This document shows positions 1 through 11,930 of a DNA stretch of 64,000 bases, in pieces. The translations under genes and the position numbers were made by a program. How positions within the stretch are numbered: position 1 is the first letter of the stretch; every line of letters starts with the position of its first letter. Source of the DNA: Dillenia suffruticosa (taxonomy: Eukaryota; Streptophyta; Magnoliopsida; Dilleniales; Dilleniaceae). The notes under the pieces are model-generated. The model saw only the letters and a list, made by a program, of their open reading frames with translations, had not been told where the DNA came from and did not search any database. Location of the stretch: positions 18,986,501-19,050,500 of the forward strand of contig JAVTVX010000034.1 of assembly GCA_033439265.1 (NCBI GenBank), written 5' to 3'.

Positions 1-278
1 ATTTTGTCCCGATGGCCCAATCCCTTGGGACTTAATCCGTGAGGTCTACTTGGGCAAAATCCTAATTTGCATTTAGTTTGTGCTTTTGTTGGGTTGTTTG
101 CAATATTTTTTTTCTTGGAATAGCGATTTGTGTGTTTTGGGTGACTTTTTACTTCATGCCTATATTGTGTTTGAGATTATTTGAAGGAACATGCACAAGA
201 ATCATATTTCTATTACTTACATATCAATCAATAGATTTTATTAATACTTTAACATGTAACCAAGAGATGATAACTAAC

Positions 279-359
279 GCACAGTTGACTTAATAGGTAA
301 GAGTAGTAAGTCATTTAATCAACTCTCAAGTTCAAAATTTAGAAATTAAAAAAAAAAAA
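279..359 (+). repeat. SINE-like tRNA-derived fragment
   Basis: A stretch resembling an RNA polymerase III A box (GACTTAATAGGTAAGAG, 287-303) is followed about 25 bases later by a B-box-like CAAGTTCAAAAT and then an A-run that ends at 359. Spacing and A-tail fit the head and tail of a tRNA-derived SINE, but both boxes are degenerate and I see no clear target duplication, so this is tentative. Confidence 0.28.
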
Positions 360-540
360 CTACGTTAAATAACTTTCCCTAAGTTAGACATGACAACGCT
401 CAAACCGGATTAAACAAAATACGATTCAAGTACCGGTTGGTTAATAACTTCAAAAAAAAAAGATAACAAAATCATTAAGTCTTGTTTTTCCAAGATATTA
501 TTAAGTGTGACATGGGAAATTACAAATTAACAATCAAAAC

Positions 541-960
541 CCTTGTTAATTTGTAATCTTTCGGCATGACTTTGAATATCTCAAACTCCTCTTTAGTAAC
601 CGACTTGGCAAGAACATCTGTTGGTTGCTCCATTGTTCCATTGAACTTCTAGAAAAATCTCTCCTTTGCTTACTTGATCTTGAATGAAGTGATGTTGACG
701 TTCAACATGCCTCTTCATAGTAAATTATCATTGGCTCATATCCTTTTTCTATGAATGCTTAACAAAACTCTTCTAAGCCAATCAACTTCACAACTTTTAC
801 TTGTGGCTACAATATATCATGTTTTAGTTGAAGATAATGCAATAGTTGTTTCTTTGAACTCCAAGATATTTCTTTCACAACCAAGCAAAAAGGATATCAT
901 GAAGGCTATTTTTATCATATACAAAACTAGCCTAATTGTTTTTTTTTTTACGTTTGACCA
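541..960 (-). pseudogene. Ty1/copia RNase H relic
   Basis: Read on the minus strand, this stretch gives the end of a copia polyprotein across frameshifts and stops. Recognisable pieces are ILEFKETTIALSS (RNase H strand with the conserved ALSS), YIVATSKSCEVDWLRR, KRHVERQHHFIQDQVSKGEI (the usual KHI-x-HHFIRD block) and a terminal DVLAKSVTKEEFE. This order is characteristic of the RNase H region of plant copia elements. Further parts of the element are not seen in the window, so it is an isolated fragment or the edge of an element running off the left side. It is non-functional. Confidence 0.75.
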
Positions 961-1176
961 ATCGGCATTCGGATTTATATTCTGACTAATCCACATCGCG
1001 CTATGGTCGGACCCTTTATAAGAAGAGTTCTCCCAATATAACTCTTTCTATTTTCAATATTCAAATTCGAATTTTGATTAAGTGATTTAGCGTTATTCTT
1101 GTTAGGCTAACTATCTATTGATACCGGCCTAATAGCTATGAGTAAAACGAACTAGCCTGCAGTTTGAAACTTTGAT

Positions 1177-1719
1177 TATTGGTAAAATGTGCCCATGAGG
1201 GGCATTTTTACCAAATGTAAAAGATTCAAATAAGGGAAGTTACCCCTTAACTTACCAACACTAAAAAAATAATAATTTCCCTGAAAAAAAAAAAAGAAAT
1301 CTCCCGTAACCCCCAACGTGAGTCACTCTCTCTGTAAGTCTCCCTTTTATGTGATTATGTAACAATGGCATTCCTTTAGTGGAGTGTATGTGAATCCATG
1401 GAGGGCATTCTATCTTGAGAGCACAATGTTACGAATGAAGAGAGAAAAGTTGAAAAGAGATACAAGTGAGAATACTACAAGGATATGAAAAATTTCTCCC
1501 GTCATTGGAAATCACCGGACTTAGGGTTGAGATGTCGTGAATCCATAGTAGTGGTTTGTTTCGTGATCATCATCCTGACCGAGCGATCCGTCTAAGGGAG
1601 TTTGCGGATCAATTGATTTCTTGAATGTCTAGACATCCAGATATTTATCCGTAAATTCTGAACTCTTAATTTTATACGCTTCCGCTTCCGTATACGCATG
1701 CAGTGTAATAAATCTAACA
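1177..1719 (+). repeat. 5' LTR of copia element 1
   Basis: Matches 8233-8759 over its whole length with scattered substitutions and small indels. It starts TATTGG (mutated from the TGTTGG seen in the other copy) and ends CTAACA. The last base lies directly before the primer-binding site. Confidence 0.9.
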
Positions 1720-1732
1720 TTGGTATCTAAGC
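1720..1732 (+). other. Primer-binding site, initiator Met-tRNA type
   Basis: TTGGTATCTAAGC directly abuts the 5' LTR and resembles the usual plant copia site TGGTATCAGAGC, which pairs with the 3' end of initiator methionine tRNA. Two bases differ. Confidence 0.75.
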
Positions 1733-2234
1733 GACGTTGGATTTATTTAAAAAAAAAATTTCAAATTTTATGGGTATAAAATGTGCAGGGTACAAAATTT
1801 AGCATCCGGATCACAGATGAGTTTTGTGAATTCTAGAGTACCAAGAGAATGCCCATAGTCCAAGGATCAGAAAAATAACTTTTATTGAATTTTTTGAGAA
1901 CATTAAGGCCATGAAAAGTCTTGTCGAAGTTTTTGATGCTACAAACATAAAACCTTAGATCTGTCAAGTTTAAAGTCAAATCGATATCTAAAAATAGTCT
2001 AAAAATGTTTGTCATGCACAGATCTGCATTTTGACATATTAATTGTGCATTTTGGTCGCTCGAAAATGGATTTCCTACGTTGGTCGTGGAGGGCCGTGAA
2101 AGGGAATTTCAAATTCATCGGGTTTAGGGCTTATTTCTCTCAAAAATCAAATTAAAAATGAATCAGAAAAGTTGAATTTCAAATTATAGTCAAAATATAC
2201 ACTGAAATCCAGCTGGAAAAGCATTTTCTAGCAA

Positions 2235-2590
2235 CGAGGTCAAAAGGACCCAGTTGCAGACCCGTCAGGTGAAGAAGACCGGGCCAACCCATGGGCGCGT
2301 GCAATACATGCACGCAGAAGGAGAGTGAGCCTCCTGGCAGTAGGCGCGTGCAGTTGACATGCCAGTGCGGCGCGTGAATAGGGTCTGGAGGTCCAAGTCG
2401 ATTACGACCCAAACCCATAAGCAAACCCACTTACTGAACCGGATCGTGACTCAGTCCACGCGTGCAGGGGCATGCTAGACGCTCTGCATGTCTGGCACGT
2501 GTAGCATGCTCCTGCTGGCGCATGAAGGTGCCTGGCTGTGCACCGCTGGCACATGGCTGCACGTAGGACCTCCGGCGGCTTGTAATGTCA
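2235..2590. other. GC- and CpG-rich island in the copia 1 leader
   Basis: In an otherwise AT-rich element this stretch is strongly GC-rich and repeats motifs such as GCGCGTGCA and CACGCGTGCAG. It lies between the primer-binding site and the gag relic, where plant LTR elements have an untranslated leader. The open frames across it on the minus strand (2179-2430, 2431-2679) look like composition artefacts. It may be leader sequence or a separate insertion; I see no boundary that decides. Confidence 0.4.
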
Positions 2591-3379
2591 TAATGAATTG
2601 ATTTTTTCCAAATTTTTAACGGCCCCACGTCCATATTTGTGACTTTTAGTGGGTTTTTATGTGCCGAATCCAACTCCAAATGATAAAATGTGATTCTGAT
2701 TTGTGGTTTATAATATCCGTTGATTCATACGCTCAAATTAAGGTTTATACTTGAATCATTTAGGATTTGTTGATTCGAAAGATACATAAAATATGATAAT
2801 AAATATCAATAAGTCACTAAAATCTCTCTAACAACATAGAAGACTATCGTAATAAATCTCTGTAAGAAAAATAAACTAAATGGTGACAATTGTGAATTTT
2901 TTACCGAAAGATTCTGTTTATTCTCGAGAAGCAATATCTGTATAAGATTCTGAGATATGAGATGGTGGGCCCCAGGGAGGGTACCACACCTCAAGTTAGA
3001 CAAGACAAGGAGGTCTATCGTGTATTAAAGAAAATGATAGCCAAATTAAAGCAATTCTTAACAACGGCATGTACGATAACATGATCGTGATCTATGAGTA
3101 GTATCCTATGATATGTCGGTTTTGGCTTATCCTGAAAAAGCATTATGGTGCTCTTTTTAGTTTCTAAGTTGAGATAGCTAATTTATAAGTTTATAACTTA
3201 TAAAAAAAGGGTTGATCATACAATTATGTAACATTTGAAGCAAATATCGAATATGATCGTCGAGTCAATGAATAAGGGCAAACCCATTTCGAATGAGGTT
3301 CAGATACTAGGTATGATCCGGTCTTTTACCTAATTCATGGGAAATCATGAAAACCTAGTTCACGCATGACGAGAGTTTT

Positions 3380-3930
3380 GTACTTTCAATAATATAAGTA
3401 GATATTGTGAGTTTAAGGAGGAGTACTTGGAGGCAAGTAGGCCACATTCGGGTCATGCTTATGCAACGGAATCAAGCAAGAGCTCCCGTGGTACCAAACA
3501 CAAATACATAAGTATGAGAAGAAGACTCGAGATCCAGGCATAATGAAACCATCCGAAAAATCCGACAGCAAAGTATAAAAAACACAGGAAGAAGAAACTT
3601 GATAAGACTGATGCAAAATGCTATGTTTGAAATAGACTTGGTCATTTCGCTCATGAGTGATGAGCGGAAGGAATGTCCTTCTTATTTATGTGTTTTGAGT
3701 TTTGACTCATTTATCGTGTTGTTCACTAATTTCTCTCATTTATGAATTGTAAACTCAGGAGCCGTACGTAGAGTTCTGCTGAGTGAATCTTTATGCTAGG
3801 AGGATTCACATGAGAAATGGAGCATTTGTCATTGTCAGCATAGGGATTGATACTTGCAAGTTTGAGTTGCAATGTGGACAGACTCTGCATTTAAATGACG
3901 TTATTTGCGTTTCGAATATGTGATGGAACT
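3380..3930 (+). pseudogene. copia 1 gag end and protease relic
   Basis: A basic stretch is followed at 3616-3657 by KCYV, a stop, then NRLGHFAHE. This corresponds to the retroviral CCHC zinc knuckle KCYNCGKLGHFAREC, now lacking the second and third cysteines. Downstream (about 3780-3930) a relic in several frames resembles the copia protease region, with LQCG-type and LNDVI-type blocks. Stops and frameshifts interrupt every module. Confidence 0.6.
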
Positions 3931-4138
3931 TAATTTCAATTCTTTGTTTAGATTGCCGAGGATTTGCTTTGCCCTTTTTTTGGAAACTCTAATGTTTCTA
4001 TTAGTTACGATAATTTTTTCGATTGTTCTGATTCTATCCATGATAAACTATAAGCATTGGATGTTGTTTTTTTTAATGTATTTCTTGTTATTTTTCTATT
4101 GCTTCTACATATCATTGTACTGATTGTGATATAAATCA

Positions 4139-4904
4139 GTGGCATAGTAAAATTGGACACATAAGGCAAAAGAAGTTGAATCGGTTATTAGCAAATGATT
4201 TGTTGGACCCTCTAATTAGATTCGAGTTGCCTGTATGTGAATTTTTGCTTGGCCGGCAAAACTATAAGAAAACCATTTAGCAATTCAATGAGAGTTGGGA
4301 CTCCATTACAATTGGTCAACTCCGATATCTATAACCATATAAGTATGAGAGTCTGAAATGGAGCTACATAATTTTATTATATTCATAGATAATTACACGC
4401 GTTTCGGTTAAATTTATCTAATCTCGTACAAGTCTAAGGTATTGAAATGCTTCAGAAGGTTTATTTAATGAGATTTAAAATCAATTAGATTTGAGAGTAA
4501 AAACTCTTAAAACCGATCAGGGACGCAAGTATTTGATCAGAACAATTCAAAGAGCTCTATTTTGAGAAAGATACTACGGGATAACTAACTATTTTTGCTA
4601 CTTCTTAATAGAATAGAGAGCCAAAAGGAAGAATAAAACTTTATTGGAGATGGTGAGATCTATGATGGCGAAAGTGAATTTGTTCATCTCCCATTACGGA
4701 AATGTTTTATTGACTGCAATCTACGTTCTCAACCATATCTCATTAAAGTTCGCAGTCAGTATCTCATATGAGCTTTGGACATGGAGGCAATCTGACCTTA
4801 GCTACTTGGGGTTATGGGATTGTACCACGTATGTTCACGATTTCTTGTATCCACATGGCGAGTTAAGCCCGCAAGAAAAGAAATGTATCTTTATAAGTTA
4901 CTGA
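4139..4904 (+). pseudogene. copia 1 integrase relic
   Basis: At 4140 the frame gives LWHSKIGHIRQKKLNRLL, the GAG-pre-integrase zinc-binding segment (LWH-x-RLGH). The stretch 4644-4904 is open and reads MVRSMMAKVNLFISHYG, then TAIYVLNHI, YELWTWRQ and KKCIFISY. These match the integrase C-terminal half of plant copia elements (DMVRSMM, AAYILNR, YELW, KCIFIGY). The catalytic core between them is too decayed to assign its Asp and Glu residues. Confidence 0.8.
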
Positions 4905-5009
4905 GAACACTTCAGGGGTATGTGTTCTTAGGTGAGCATACGGATGGTATTTACTGAGATTGAGTCTCATGATACCATATTTTTTGAAAATGATTTCCCT
5001 AAAAAAGCT

Positions 5010-5360
5010 GAAATCGATCAAGACTTTACTTTTTATGAGATGGATTAGTCTAGTAACTCAAGTGAGCTCCACGGCGGGATATAAGAATCCATTACAGATT
5101 TTCGTTTTAGTAGGATCGGTCCATCGAGAGATGAAATTGATCAGAACTTTACCTTCTATGAGATGGATAAATCTAGTGACTCTAGTGACTCAAGTGAGTC
5201 CCGCGGTGGGATACAAGAATCCATTACGGATCTTCGTCCCAATTGAAGTGATCTATCAAGAGGTGAAATCGATTGGAACTTTACCTTCTATGAGATGGAT
5301 GAATCTAGTAACTCAAGTGAGCCCAATAGTGAGATACGAGAACCCATTACGGAATATTGA
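5010..5360 (+). repeat. Triple tandem repeat between copia integrase and RT
   Basis: Three imperfect units begin at 5010, 5133 and 5265 with GAAAT(C/T)GATC or a variant. Units 1 and 2 are 123 and 132 bp; unit 3 is partial. The size difference includes a 9-bp internal duplication. In the polyprotein frame each unit reads roughly FTFYEMD followed by a Ser/Asp-rich run and GGIQESIT. A different frame stays open for 176 codons across the array because the repeat units share their composition. Confidence 0.8.
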
Positions 5361-5479
5361 GGTGAAGAGAACAAGCGAGCCTAATAGGAGTAATCCATCT
5401 AGAGGTAAAGAGATTCTCTCTCCTCGTAGAAATATTGAGGGTGCATACTTAAATGTCGCTTTCCAAATGGGGATAAGAC

Positions 5480-7090
5480 CCTCATTGTGACTCTCGAAGA
5501 CGATGAGAAATTTAAAATAGTTTTAGAGGCTCTCATGGATTATTATGAAGAACCATTTATTAATGGCCATAGATAAAGAGAAGGAATCAATGTGAATCAA
5601 TAAGGTCTGAAACCTATTTGATTTGTCTGAGGGCAGCAAGACCATTGAGAACGAGTAGATTCTCAAGGACCAAGTTGATTTGCCTAAAGGCAGAAGGACC
5701 ATTGAGAACAAGAAAGTTCTCAGAAAGGCTGACGGATCGATGGAGAGGTATAAGCCTCGTCTAGTAGCCATGGTTATATACAAATTAAGGGTTTGGACTA
5801 CCAGAGAGTTATAGTCTAATTTATCTAAATCCGTTTACCTTTTAATGATTCTCACAAATATAGATTTGGAGTTAAACTAGATAGACGTAATGACTGCTTT
5901 TCGTAATGGAAGTTTGGATGAGGAGATCTACATGGAGCAACCATCTGGGTTCGTTCTAGTAGGTCAGGTGACAAGGTTTGTCAACTTTGGAAATCGACAT
6001 ACGGCCTAAAGCACACATCCAGGCGATGGTATCTAAAATGTCATAAGAAAGTGATATCTTATGGTATTATAATGATCGAGAAGGATCATTGTATTTGTTT
6101 GAAACGTTCTGATGACTCTTTTATGATCATGTTCTAATATGTGCGTGACATTCTATTGGATAGGAACAATAGAGAGTATCTAATGACCGTTAAAACATGG
6201 TTATTATCGAGTTTTGATATGAAGGATATTGGTGAGATTAATTCATTCTCAGAATAAAGATCTAGAGGTATCGTTTGAGAATGATGTTAATTCTTTAACA
6301 AGAGTCCTACATCAGGTAAATTCTTGAACATTTCGAGATAAGTAATTGCAACTCAATAGATACTTCTATCGCTAAAGGTGAAGACCCGAGTCTTGACATA
6401 TGCCCTATAACTTAGGAAGAAATTAAGGAGATGAGTAAAATCTCTTATACCAGTGCAATGAACAGTCTTGTGTATACGATGAAGCATACATGAGTAGACA
6501 TTTATTTTGTAGTCGATTTAATAAATAGGTATCAATCGAATTCTGGTAGAGGTCACTGGAGAGCAATGTGAGAAAAGAATTCTGAGATATTTCAAGAGAA
6601 TTATGAACCTCTCCTTGCATTACGAAAGAGGTGATTTGCATCTCGTTGGTTATTTAGACGCCAATTGGGATAATAATATGGATAGACATAAATCGATATA
6701 AATTTGCTTTCTTACTCAATAAATGGTACCGTGTCTTGGAGAAGCAAAAAGTAAATATGTGTATCTCTATGTACGATAGAGACTGAGCTTGTGGCATGCT
6801 CAATGGTGATTCAGGAGAGTGTCCGGTTTCAAAAATTTTTAAATGACTTAGGGGTTGTAACAAAAAGTGAGAGACCAGTGATAATCAAGTCAGCATTGCT
6901 ACAACTGAAACTCTAAGTATCACAGTAAGACCAAACATATTAATACCATATACATTTTATGAGAGATATCACCAAAAAAGATGTAGTGATGTCTAAGTAA
7001 TTTTTTGTATACAGTATGGTGGTTGATCTCTTCATCAAAACCATTGTGAGAGATTTTTTTGTGAGACATATGGAATCATTGAGTTTATAT
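5480..7090 (+). pseudogene. copia 1 reverse transcriptase and RNase H relic
   Basis: Reading across stops and frameshifts gives the RT start (GSMERYKxRLVA-like), GYTQIKGLDY-like text at about 5770, EEIYMEQPSGFV at 5925-5960, and CQLWKSTYGLKHTSRRW at 5985-6035. The catalytic YVDD box appears as YVRD at about 6140, followed by SSFDMKDIGE near 6210. RNase H text follows: CTSMYDRD near 6765 and NDLGVVTKSERPV near 6845. The lost Asp in YVDD and the numerous stops show it is dead. Confidence 0.8.
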
Positions 7091-8232
7091 ATAATTTGAT
7101 ATTTTTCACTATATACTGATTTTTATGCTTATTGATATATATAACATATGTGTATTATACAATCACAAGTTTATTTCTTACGCTTGTTTATTGTCATATA
7201 TTATATAATTTGTTATCATAAAAGATATGTCAGGCAGGTGTAGTCAACTCTCACATATGAGTAACTACCTTCAGCTCTGAATGAGCGGAGATGAGATGGT
7301 TTTTAGGTGTAAGAGACTTTGAGTATGGCCTGCTAAAACATAAATTGTCCTGATATATGTTCAGGATGAGATCATATGTGACACGACTGATATGAACATA
7401 CTCACATCCATGTTGCCTATGAGAAACCAGAAGCCAAGTTGAGATCTCAAATATCACCTGTGTTAAATGATATCGTCTCTGAGATACTTTTTCTGAGATC
7501 TCTAGATAAAGTTTTACATAGATTGAGACTCATACTTACAAAGTGTTAGAGAACTCTGACATATGCCATTTTGAGAGATGAGAGAATAACACTGTAGCAC
7601 GTGTTTCATACCACGTGTGATAAGAAAACCAAGGGATAGTGGGACCTATTATTTGAGATGATAGTATAATTATGATCCACGTTCCCATTATATGATATTC
7701 GAGATCTATTGGGTGGTATCTCATGTACCCTTACGACTTTCGTTTGTTTCTTGAGATTTTATTTTAGTGTAACTACTTTAACATGTCACCAAAAAAACCA
7801 TGATTGATTCGGTTTGGCGGTGTGCGTCTAGAAAGCAGCTAAGATAAAATTGAAAGTTAGTAGTATGAAAGGAAAACCAATCGACATTATATCATGGTGT
7901 AGTATTCACTGGTTGACTTGTTATGTTAATCTATATTGGGATTCAAATATAATAGTAAATACACAGTCGACCAAATGATTGGAGATCACTTTCAATAGGA
8001 AAATGGCTTGATGGATCTAAATGCATTAAGTTTGGGGTACAACGAGTTCTTTTTTGTACTAACGGTGATTTGTCGGTCATTCTAACAGGTGTATTAAGAA
8101 GTCTGTTTGTAGGTATACTCACTAGTCGCACGATATATAATTCTATATAAAAGTTTTGTAAGGTGATATGATAGATCATATGAGCTGTGATCTTATAACG
8201 GAAGTAAAATGCTTTAATGTGTAAATGGGAGA

Positions 8233-8759
8233 TGTTGGTAACATGTGACCATAATGAGCATTTTTACCAAATGTAAAAGATTCAAATAAGGGAAGCCCTT
8301 AACTTCTCAACACTCAAAAAAATAACTTCCCCCAAAAAAAAGGAAATCTCCCGTAACCCCCAACGTGATTCACTCTCTCTATGAGTCTCCCTTTTACGTT
8401 ATTATGTAACAATGGCATTCCTTTAGTGGAGTGTACATGAATCCATTGAGGGCATTATATCTTGAGAGCACAATGTTACGGATGAAGAGAGAAAAATTGA
8501 AAAGAGATACAAGTGAGAATACTACGAGGGTATAAAAAATTTCTCCCGTAATTGGAAATCACCAACTTATAGTTGAGGTATCGTGGATCCATGGTGTTGG
8601 TTCGTTTCGTGATCGCCATTCTAACAGAGCGATCCGTCCGATTGAGTTTGCGGATCAATTGATTTCTTGGATGTCTACACATCCAGGTATTTATCCGTAA
8701 ATTCCAAACTTTCAATTTTATACGCTTCTGCATGCACATATAGTGTAATAAATCCAACA
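8233..8759 (+). repeat. 3' LTR of copia element 1
   Basis: Direct repeat of 1177-1719, starting TGTTGGTAACATG and ending CCAACA, with a purine-rich tract just upstream. It is 527 bp against 543 bp for the partner; the difference is small indels. Confidence 0.9.
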
Positions 8760-8764
8760 TTGAC

Positions 8765-11700
8765 ATGTTTAGGTCCTTCATTTTTTTGATCCTTGCAAGT
8801 ATTGCCATGAACCAACTAGAGACAAGACATAAACTAAGGGGCATGTTGAACTATCAAATATCCAAAAGTTTACAAAATAAACCAAGCAATCTTAAAAAGC
8901 CAGAAAGGAAAAAAAAATCATCTAAGATCATAGGTGGTCCAAAGGTACAAAAGTTCTTGGTACATATTCTTTCATAAAGTCTACTGATCTCTAAAAACGT
9001 AAGTGCTGCTCATCAATTCCTTTGTCGCGCATCTCAATCGATTTGACACGAAAAATGAAAGGATTAGGTCATGAAAGTTAAGTGAGTGATGAACAGATTG
9101 CAATATAAAAATATTAACATAGTTGATTTCAAAATATTTTAATGCAATAGATAAGTTGTGAATATAAAACATGAGCATATCATGAAATGATACCCAACAA
9201 TGCACATGGCCATCGGTCGATCCCCACAGGGGCAAACTAAACGCGGACCAGAGTTCACTACAAATTTTGAAGGAAGAGCTCAGAACATAAACAAAATGAG
9301 TCGACTCATGTATAGTTCACAATAACTATGCAAGATCATACATCGATGTCTCACCTGCAGTATGTATATATTGTAAGCATTGAAGAAAATAAGATAATAG
9401 GGTAAGTGGAGAGAAAACTGAAAACATGCTCGACAAAATAGGTCATGTTCATGCCCACATGCACAGCCTTAACTAGTCGAGGAAAGATGCACAAAAAATA
9501 GCTCAAAGCATACAATCCCGTAGCACAAACATACAATGTCCACAGTTAGCTAGCAAGGCCAACTGGATCCGACTAGGTCAATGTCAAACGGGGCCAACAG
9601 GCCCAACTAAATCCAATTAGGTTGAATTGGGATAACCAAGGTTAGCATATGCCCCACAAAGGTCACAGACGGAGAGGGACAAGTGTTTGAAAACTTAGGT
9701 TCAAGACCCTGAAATCCTCTTTCTTTAGTAGTAAGAGGTGAAAGAATAGTTTGTTATGCATTCATCACACGGCTGCATACCCTGAAATCCTCTTTCATGC
9801 ATTACGTTTGATATTCATACTTTAAGTTTATAGCTTGCATGGGTGTGTGAGGTGAACCAGTTTGGAAGCTTGGGCATTCATGGCATGAATTGAAAAAAAG
9901 AAGTTTATTATGAATAGATTTAGTGATAATCAACATATGTTGAATATATAATATGGATTTGGTACGTTACATATATAATAATTTAGAAAACTTGTTTTGA
10001 ATATATTGTTTTATAATTAAATTTACATTATAAATAGATGGGTTATTATTGAATGATATATTTAATAAGATTTGAGACAACAACTTGATTTCGTGTAAAA
10101 TTTTGTGCAAAAAAATACAATTAAAATCTATGCAAATTCAATAAAATTTTGTACAAATTGATCTCTTCTTCCTCGTGATCGCACATTCCTGACAATTAAA
10201 TCTTCCTTGGAAATTTAGTGTACAATTTGATTTACTTTCTCCGTTATAAAATCGATTTATGTGTGATTAATTTTGGAAGAAAAGATTAAAGATAAAAGAA
10301 TAGCACTTGTAAGTTAAATTTAAAGATGGCATTGTGAAACAGAGAGAGAATAAAAACACTATTTTTATTATGTATAAATCTTGCATAAAAATTCGAGCAT
10401 AATAATTTGAAAATTTGATAAAATTAAAAATGAAAACAAAGGGAGAAAGAGAAGAACTTAAGAAGAGAAGAGAGATGCATACAAAATTTATTTGGGTTAA
10501 GTGGTCGGTTACTCTACTCTCTTAATTAGAGATTTTGAGTTCAATTCCAGATAATAATAAAAAAGGATCGGAAAAGCCAATGCTTAAGATGACCTCACAG
10601 TACTCAAATTTGATCTCGAATATCGATAATAAAAAAATAGAAAAGAAAATGCATTCGGAGAGGGAGAGAAGACATATACCAGCAGCCAAAAACGATAACA
10701 ATAAAAGCGACAAAGAAAAAGTGCTTTCCGACCATGGACGAAGGGGGAGGACACACTCGGGGCCAAAGTTCCATACTAACACGGTGGAGAGGGAGAGGAG
10801 GAGAGGAAGGAGGCCTCAGAGAAATAACACATTTTGTTTTTTGTTCTTTGAATTTGGCATCACTAAGTATTTAGAGTTTTATTTCGATTAATTTTGATCG
10901 AATTACTATCAGGTCCCAATCGGGAGGGATCTCTCCCAACATTGTTTTTGTCACTACTAAAACTCGAATCCCAATTTTTAGTATGGGATGATAATTCGCT
11001 TCCCACTAAACTAACAAAATATCGATAGAAATAACACATATGCACGTAGTTAGGGTCGGTTTTGAGAGAAAAAGATGGATTCACCTATGTAGGGTTAGAA
11101 AGACCTTTTTTTATTTTTTTTTATTTTTTTATTTTTTACTTTTTTGTGAAATTTCAATTGCTAATACTTCAGAGTTATTTTATTTTATTTTATTTTATTG
11201 TAGTTTTAGTAATTGACTCAAAACAAGTAACATAATTTTACTTATATTACATAATATTTGTCTTGTTATTTTACGTATTCCATTGCAATTTTTCTATGCA
11301 TGATTTTTTTTAGCTAAATTAAAAAATTTTAGTAGTATTTTTGGATTTTGTAAGTAGAAGTCAATTTTTTTTTAAGAATAAATCTAAGTTATATATCAAT
11401 AAATTTTTATGTAAAAGAATCACTATAAAGAAAAAACCTACGTTACTATCATATCGTATGTTTCATAATAAACTCTAAAAAAGTAAACAATTTAAACTTA
11501 GTATTATTAAATCTCATAATAATACCCACATTGTTGAACTTTTGCATTTGGTTAAAAATTTGAAATAAACCGACACCCATATCGATACCCCTTAAATAAA
11601 CTCACAAATTCAATTATTACGTATCACAAAAATAGATATCGAAAGAGTTTCACTTTTTAAAAAAACTAAATATTGATTGTTTATAAAAAAAAATGAAATA

Positions 11701-11930
11701 AAAAATATTTTCTTTAATGTTTTTTATGTTTATTTTAAAATTTTTAAGTTTACACTATAAATATGATTTATTAATTTAAACATAATTATGTAAATATCAA
11801 AGATTTTTTTTATATTTATATTCACAAAATTGTAGTGCCATATTACTCTACCCGCAGCCCGTGGTTGGTTAATCCTAAATTTTTTGTTATTTAATTCTCT
11901 TTTTTGAGTGCGGAAGAGGCGAAGCCTGAG
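8765..11930. other. Intergenic, AT-rich, no recognised gene
   Basis: Between copia 1 and the GTPase gene I recognise no protein family. Short open frames (8765-8977, 8981-9235 minus, 10535-10891) have no motifs. CCCTGAAATCCTCTTT occurs twice (9709 and 9779). A SINE-like segment lies at 10487-10566. From about 11100 to 11830 the DNA is almost pure A/T, including TTTTA runs at 11179-11199. The last 100 bases should hold the promoter and leader of the GTPase gene, but I cannot place its elements. Confidence 0.5.
10487..10566 (+). repeat. SINE-like tRNA-derived segment
   Basis: TTGGGTTAAGTGGTCGG (10493-10509) resembles a tRNA A box and GAGTTCAATTCCA (10538-10550) a B box, at tRNA-like spacing. 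An AT-rich tail (ATAATAATAAAAAAG) follows. No cloverleaf is evident, so a SINE head is likelier than a tRNA gene. Confidence 0.4.

Larger units (their letters stand above)
1..1176. other. Intergenic, repeat-derived, no host gene
   Basis: No host exon is recognisable. The segment holds a short SINE-like stretch near 279-359 and a minus-strand copia RNase H relic at 541-960, both listed separately. The open frames at 78-293 and 755-985 are short and match nothing I know; the second lies antisense to the copia relic. Confidence 0.6.
1177..8759 (+). mobile_element. Ty1/copia LTR retrotransposon, full length, decayed
   Basis: A 7.6-kb element bounded by two similar direct repeats (LTRs 1177-1719 and 8233-8759). 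The 5-bp flanks are TTGAT (1172-1176) and TTGAC (8760-8764), a near-perfect target duplication. A primer-binding site follows the left LTR and a purine-rich tract (AATGGGAGA, 8224-8232) precedes the right one. The interior reads gag, protease, integrase, reverse transcriptase, RNase H in copia order, with many stops and frameshifts in every module. Several hundred bases after RNase H, up to the right LTR, hold no recognised coding sequence. It cannot encode functional protein now. Confidence 0.9.

Noticed and set aside
10487..10566. tRNA gene
   Set aside because: A and B box likeness only; no acceptor stem pairing or cloverleaf. The same applies at 60632 and 63622.
10535..10891. 118-codon frame with Lys/Arg-rich protein
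   Set aside because: No recognised motif, no ATG with good context tied to a promoter, and it starts inside a SINE-like segment.
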